From DUAG01 sp046756865 (GTDB lineage Bacteria; Nitrospirota; Nitrospiria; SBBL01; JAADHI01), in assembly GCA_046756865.1 (NCBI GenBank), contig JBHHXE010000091.1, forward strand, positions 1-8,888: a DNA stretch of 8,888 bases. The letters are read 5' to 3'. The notes below the pieces were generated by a model. That model did not search any database. It was not told where the DNA came from and saw only the letters and a list, made by a program, of their open reading frames with translations. Shown here one piece after another: positions 6,388-8,888 of the stretch. The translations under genes were made by a program, and so were the position numbers. Numbering within the stretch: the stretch's first letter is position 1; each line of letters starts with the position of its first letter.

Positions 6388-8313
6388 TCATTGTTGCCTG
6401 ATAGGGATTTCTTCAAGGGCTGCGGGATTCTCTAATGAGGAGAGGTCTCCAAGGTCCTCACCCAAATATTTTGCACGGATGAGCCTCCGGACGATCTTTG
6501 CCGACCTTGTCTTTGGAAGCTGTGAGACAAATAAAATTGAATCGGGCTGGAAGGTTTTCCCCAATACTCTGATGACTTCTGTTTTGAGTCCGGTTGGATC
6601 GGGATGATGATAGGGTTTGAGGACGATAAAGCAAATGACGGCCGTGCCTTTCAGTGCGTTAGGAATGCCGATGACGGCGGCTTCTGAAACACTGCGGTGG
6701 CCGATGAGAACCGATTCGATCTCCGACGGACCGACACGCCGTCCCGCAATGTTCATCGTGTCGTCTGATCGCCCGTGCAGAGACCAGTAGCCGTCTTCAT
6801 CTATTCTTGCCCAGTCGCCATGAAACCAAGTGTCGGGCCAGCGCGAGAAGTAGGTCGCCAGATAGCGCTCCCGGTCTTTCCAGAAACCGCGTGTCATCGA
6901 GGGCGCAGGCTGCTTGCAGACGAGGTGGCCTGTCTTCCCTCGAACCGGCTTTCCCGAATCGTCATAGACATCGATGTCCATCCCGAGCCCCGGTCCCCGC
7001 AGGGTCGAGGCCTTAAGCGGGGTGATCGGCAGAGGGGCCATGAAACAACCAATAATCTCCGTTCCGCCTGAGATGTTAATGATGGGGAGCCGCTTCTTTC
7101 CGACCTTTTCAAAGAACCAGAGATAGCTTTCGTCATCCCAGGGCTCTCCGGTCGATCCCAGAAAGCGAAGGGAGGACATGTCGTTCCGGGTGACCGCCCT
7201 GTCTCCGGCGCGCATCAAGACCCGGATGGCGGTGGGGGAGATTCCGAGATGCGTGATCTGATGCCGGTCGATCATTTCCCAAAGGCGTTCGGGTCCCGGG
7301 TGGTTCGGCGCGCCTTCATAGAGGAAGACCGTTCCGCCCTGCATGTGGACCCCGATCAGCATCCAGGGTCCCATCATCCAGCCGATATCGGTCAGCCAGA
7401 AGAAGCGATCGCTGTCTTTGATATCGAAGTGATAGGCCAGTTCTTTTCCAATCTGGGCGAGACATCCCCCGTGAGAATGAACGCATCCCTTTGGGGGACC
7501 TGTGGTTCCGGAAGTATAGAGAATGAGGGCGGGGTCTTCGGCGTCTACAGGGAGCGTCGTGCCGTTTTCGGATTCCTGAGTAATAAAATCATGATACCAG
7601 CAATCCCGGGTCGCATCCCATTCGATCTTGTTCCCGAGGCGGGGAAGGATGACAACACGCTTCAAAGACGGGATGTTTTTTGCGGCCTCATCTGCCGACC
7701 GTTTGATCTCGAGGGTCTCCCCCCGTCGGAGGGTTCCGTCTGCTGTGAAGAGAATTTTTGCCTCGGCATGGTTCAGCCGTGCGGCAAGCGGACCCGCAGC
7801 GAAACCGGAAAAGATCGGAATACAAATGGCCCCGATCTTGAGGGAGGCATAAAAAACGGCCACCATCTCAATCGTCATCGGCATGTAGATTCCGACGGTA
7901 TCCCCCTGTCGGATTCCTTCTTTTTTGAGCGCACCAGCCAGACGGCAGACCTCCAGGCTCAATTCCTGATAGCTTGTTCTCCGGATCGTCTGATCTTCTC
8001 CTTCCCAGATCAGAGCGGTTTCGTTGGAACGGGAGGGAATATGCCGGTCGAGGCAGTTTGTGACGATATTTGTTCGACCGCCGATAAACCATCTTGTCCA
8101 GGGCAATCCATTGGAGGTGTCAAGCACGGCCTGGTAGGGCGTCTCCCATTGAATATCCAGATCGATCATTACGGCGTTCCAGAAGCGGCCGATGTCGGAG
8201 ATGGACCAGGTGATAAGTTCCTCGTAGGAGGCAAGCTGATACCGCTGCATCAACCTGTGGATGTTGGATTTTTTGATCAGCTTTTCTGAGGGGTGCCAGA
8301 TGATGCTGTCCAT
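6388..8313 (-). CDS. Acetoacetyl-CoA-synthetase-like acyl-CoA synthetase (AMP-forming)
   Basis: This 641-residue enzyme of the ANL superfamily is predicted to activate a carboxylic acid with ATP to an acyl-adenylate and then to acyl-CoA in the cytoplasm. Numbered from 8313, the phosphate-binding loop YTSGTTGPPKG is at 266-276 and ISGGTE ends at 419. HGDWA at 498-502 holds the ribose-binding Asp500, GRSDD is at 514-518, and the A10 motif TRSAKIVRR contains the adenylation lysine Lys606. The SGGTE motif and the stretch from LVCKQPAPSM to HGDW resemble acetoacetyl-CoA synthetases more than acetyl-CoA synthetases, which have WWQTE at that place. Loss of those tryptophans suggests an acid larger than acetate; the true substrate is unknown. 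M at 8313 was preferred over M at 8328 (five residues longer) because the protein then begins MDSIIWHPS, the usual start in relatives as I recall them. A -10-like element also overlaps the first five codons. Neither start has an SD. The gene follows the DUF2061 gene by about 100 bp. Confidence 0.87.
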   Translation of the reverse strand: MDSIIWHPSEKLIKKSNIHRLMQRYQLASYEELITWSISDIGRFWNAVMIDLDIQWETPYQAVLDTSNGLPWTRWFIGGRTNIVTNCLDRHIPSRSNETALIWEGEDQTIRRTSYQELSLEVCRLAGALKKEGIRQGDTVGIYMPMTIEMVAVFYASLKIGAICIPIFSGFAAGPLAARLNHAEAKILFTADGTLRRGETLEIKRSADEAAKNIPSLKRVVILPRLGNKIEWDATRDCWYHDFITQESENGTTLPVDAEDPALILYTSGTTGPPKGCVHSHGGCLAQIGKELAYHFDIKDSDRFFWLTDIGWMMGPWMLIGVHMQGGTVFLYEGAPNHPGPERLWEMIDRHQITHLGISPTAIRVLMRAGDRAVTRNDMSSLRFLGSTGEPWDDESYLWFFEKVGKKRLPIINISGGTEIIGCFMAPLPITPLKASTLRGPGLGMDIDVYDDSGKPVRGKTGHLVCKQPAPSMTRGFWKDRERYLATYFSRWPDTWFHGDWARIDEDGYWSLHGRSDDTMNIAGRRVGPSEIESVLIGHRSVSEAAVIGIPNALKGTAVICFIVLKPYHHPDPTGLKTEVIRVLGKTFQPDSILFVSQLPKTRSAKIVRRLIRAKYLGEDLGDLSSLENPAALEEIPIRQQ

Positions 8314-8318
8314 GGATA

Positions 8319-8327
8319 AGTATAACA
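8319..8327 (-). promoter_or_regulatory. Extended -10 element before the acyl-CoA synthetase start
   Basis: The minus strand reads TGTTATACT, which fits the extended -10 pattern TGnTATAAT with one mismatch. There is no good -35 at 16-18 bp. The ATG at 8313 begins six bases after the hexamer, so transcription would start at or next to the start codon. If translation begins at 8328, the element is inside the gene and probably fortuitous. Confidence 0.3.
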
Positions 8328-8359
8328 TCCGGGTAAGGTTTCAGCATAGCCCTCCAGGC

Positions 8360-8371
8360 ATGATGCATCAT
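8360..8371. promoter_or_regulatory. 12-bp perfect palindrome upstream of the acyl-CoA synthetase gene
   Basis: ATGATGCATCAT is a perfect palindrome about 33-58 bp upstream of the two possible starts. It could be an operator for a dimeric repressor, but a 12-bp palindrome is expected about twice by chance in a window this size, and no known regulator site is recognised. Confidence 0.15.
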
Positions 8372-8427
8372 TAACCTTTGGATAAATCAGCGGCAATCGA
8401 TGGCAGAGAAGTGTGGTGATTCTGAGC

Positions 8428-8718
8428 TTATAAGGGGTTTTTTTGTTTTTTTTGAGATTTGGCCTTACGGTCATGGATGACCTTTGATTCAATCTGACGG
8501 ATTGTTCCTCGAGGGAGGAATTGCCATGCACGCTCGTGCAGGTAGTAGAAGAGGAGCTTGGCAAAAACCTCAATGACGCCGATCTCCAGTGCAATCGAGG
8601 TATCACCGGTAATGATGTAGGCAATAACAATTGTCGTTCCGGTAGCAACGACCCGCCAACTGAAGCCTTTTAATAGGCTTCGTAAATGGGTTTCGCGTGA
8701 TTCTTTTTGTCCTTTCAT
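8428..8718 (-). CDS. DUF2061 family small membrane protein
   Basis: This 96-residue protein fits the DUF2061 family. The diagnostic order is K.FSWR..ATGTT..IAYIITGD at about 17-39, then the charged IGVIEVFAKL..YYLHERAW segment at about 46-65. Two hydrophobic segments (about 23-37 and 42-60) predict two membrane passes. The last 25 residues are strongly basic. Family function is not established to my knowledge. The start at 8718 is preceded closely by GGGGAAG, a usable though tightly spaced SD. The gene is complete and leads the run of four minus-strand genes, with about 100 bp before the acyl-CoA synthetase and no clear terminator in that gap. Confidence 0.82.
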   Translation of the reverse strand: MKGQKESRETHLRSLLKGFSWRVVATGTTIVIAYIITGDTSIALEIGVIEVFAKLLFYYLHERAWQFLPRGTIRQIESKVIHDRKAKSQKKQKNPL

Positions 8719-8740
8719 CTTCCCCGATTGTTGACATTAG

Positions 8741-8761
8741 AGAAAAGGCGGATGTTTCCGC
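8741..8761 (-). terminator. Small hairpin with T-rich tail in the DUF2061 leader
   Basis: On the minus strand GCGGA pairs with TCCGC around a four-base loop (8761-8748) and is followed by CTTTTCT. The stem is only five pairs, so it would be a weak intrinsic terminator, either for a gene beyond the right edge or as an attenuator before DUF2061, whose ATG is about 23 bases further on. It may equally be chance. The rest of 8719-8888 is AT-rich and holds no supported gene; two TTGACC copies (minus strand) near its end lack convincing -10 partners. Confidence 0.25.
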
Positions 8762-8888
8762 TGTGTTTTAAGAAGTTCTTTTCAGAGAAAAAGCCCCTAG
8801 GCGTATTCATATTTTTGGGATTATTCTGACTGGGGAAGGATATTAGACTCTGGCGGCTGGGTCAACTAAAATAAAAAAGGCCGGTCAA

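Noticed and set aside
7249..8289. Long + strand open frame of 346 codons
   Set aside because: It lies opposite the acyl-CoA synthetase, whose motifs are unmistakable, and its translation has no recognisable domain; it is an antisense shadow.
8763..8778. AAGAA-G-TTCTT inverted repeat upstream of DUF2061
   Set aside because: It is short and AT-rich, and such repeats are expected by chance.

Overview
The window looks like the chromosome of a Gram-negative (diderm) bacterium of roughly balanced base composition. It encodes a very large secreted lipoprotein, a periplasmic transpeptidase and two small inner-membrane protein families. DUF502 proteins are, from memory, common in Deltaproteobacteria, Nitrospirota and their relatives, but nothing here fixes the phylum. 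There are no RNA genes, transposases, CRISPR arrays or phage genes, and all complete genes are intact.

Layout. On the + strand, the last 14 codons of an unseen gene (2-46) overlap by ATGA the start of a class B penicillin-binding-protein-like transpeptidase (43-1359). It converges on a block of four minus-strand genes. In the order of transcription these are a DUF2061 membrane protein (8718-8428), an acetoacetyl-CoA-synthetase-like acyl-CoA ligase (8313-6388, possible start 8328), a DUF502 membrane protein (6321-5710) and a giant lipoprotein (5583-1408, possible start 5697). Gaps are 48 bp at the convergent junction, about 100 bp before the ligase gene, 66 bp before the DUF502 gene and about 125 bp before the lipoprotein gene. 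The leftover 170 bp at the right edge holds only weak regulatory-looking signals.

The lipoprotein takes up almost half the window and is its most unusual feature. I count 18 NHL/YncE-type beta-propeller blade signatures behind a lipoprotein signal peptide. They are interrupted by three copies of an unrelated Gly/Thr-rich module. One copy splits a blade, and another appears with its halves in swapped order beside a perfect GC-rich DNA hairpin. All twelve mature cysteines other than the lipidated one fall into six close pairs. The protein starts with a half blade and ends with the complementary half blade.

Functional links between the genes are weak. The transpeptidase acts on peptidoglycan and the ligase on short or medium carboxylic acids. 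The DUF502 and DUF2061 proteins have no firmly known role. The lipoprotein and the ligase each have a promoter-like -10 element 5-6 bases before the preferred ATG and no Shine-Dalgarno sequence. They may therefore be transcribed separately as leaderless messages rather than as one operon.
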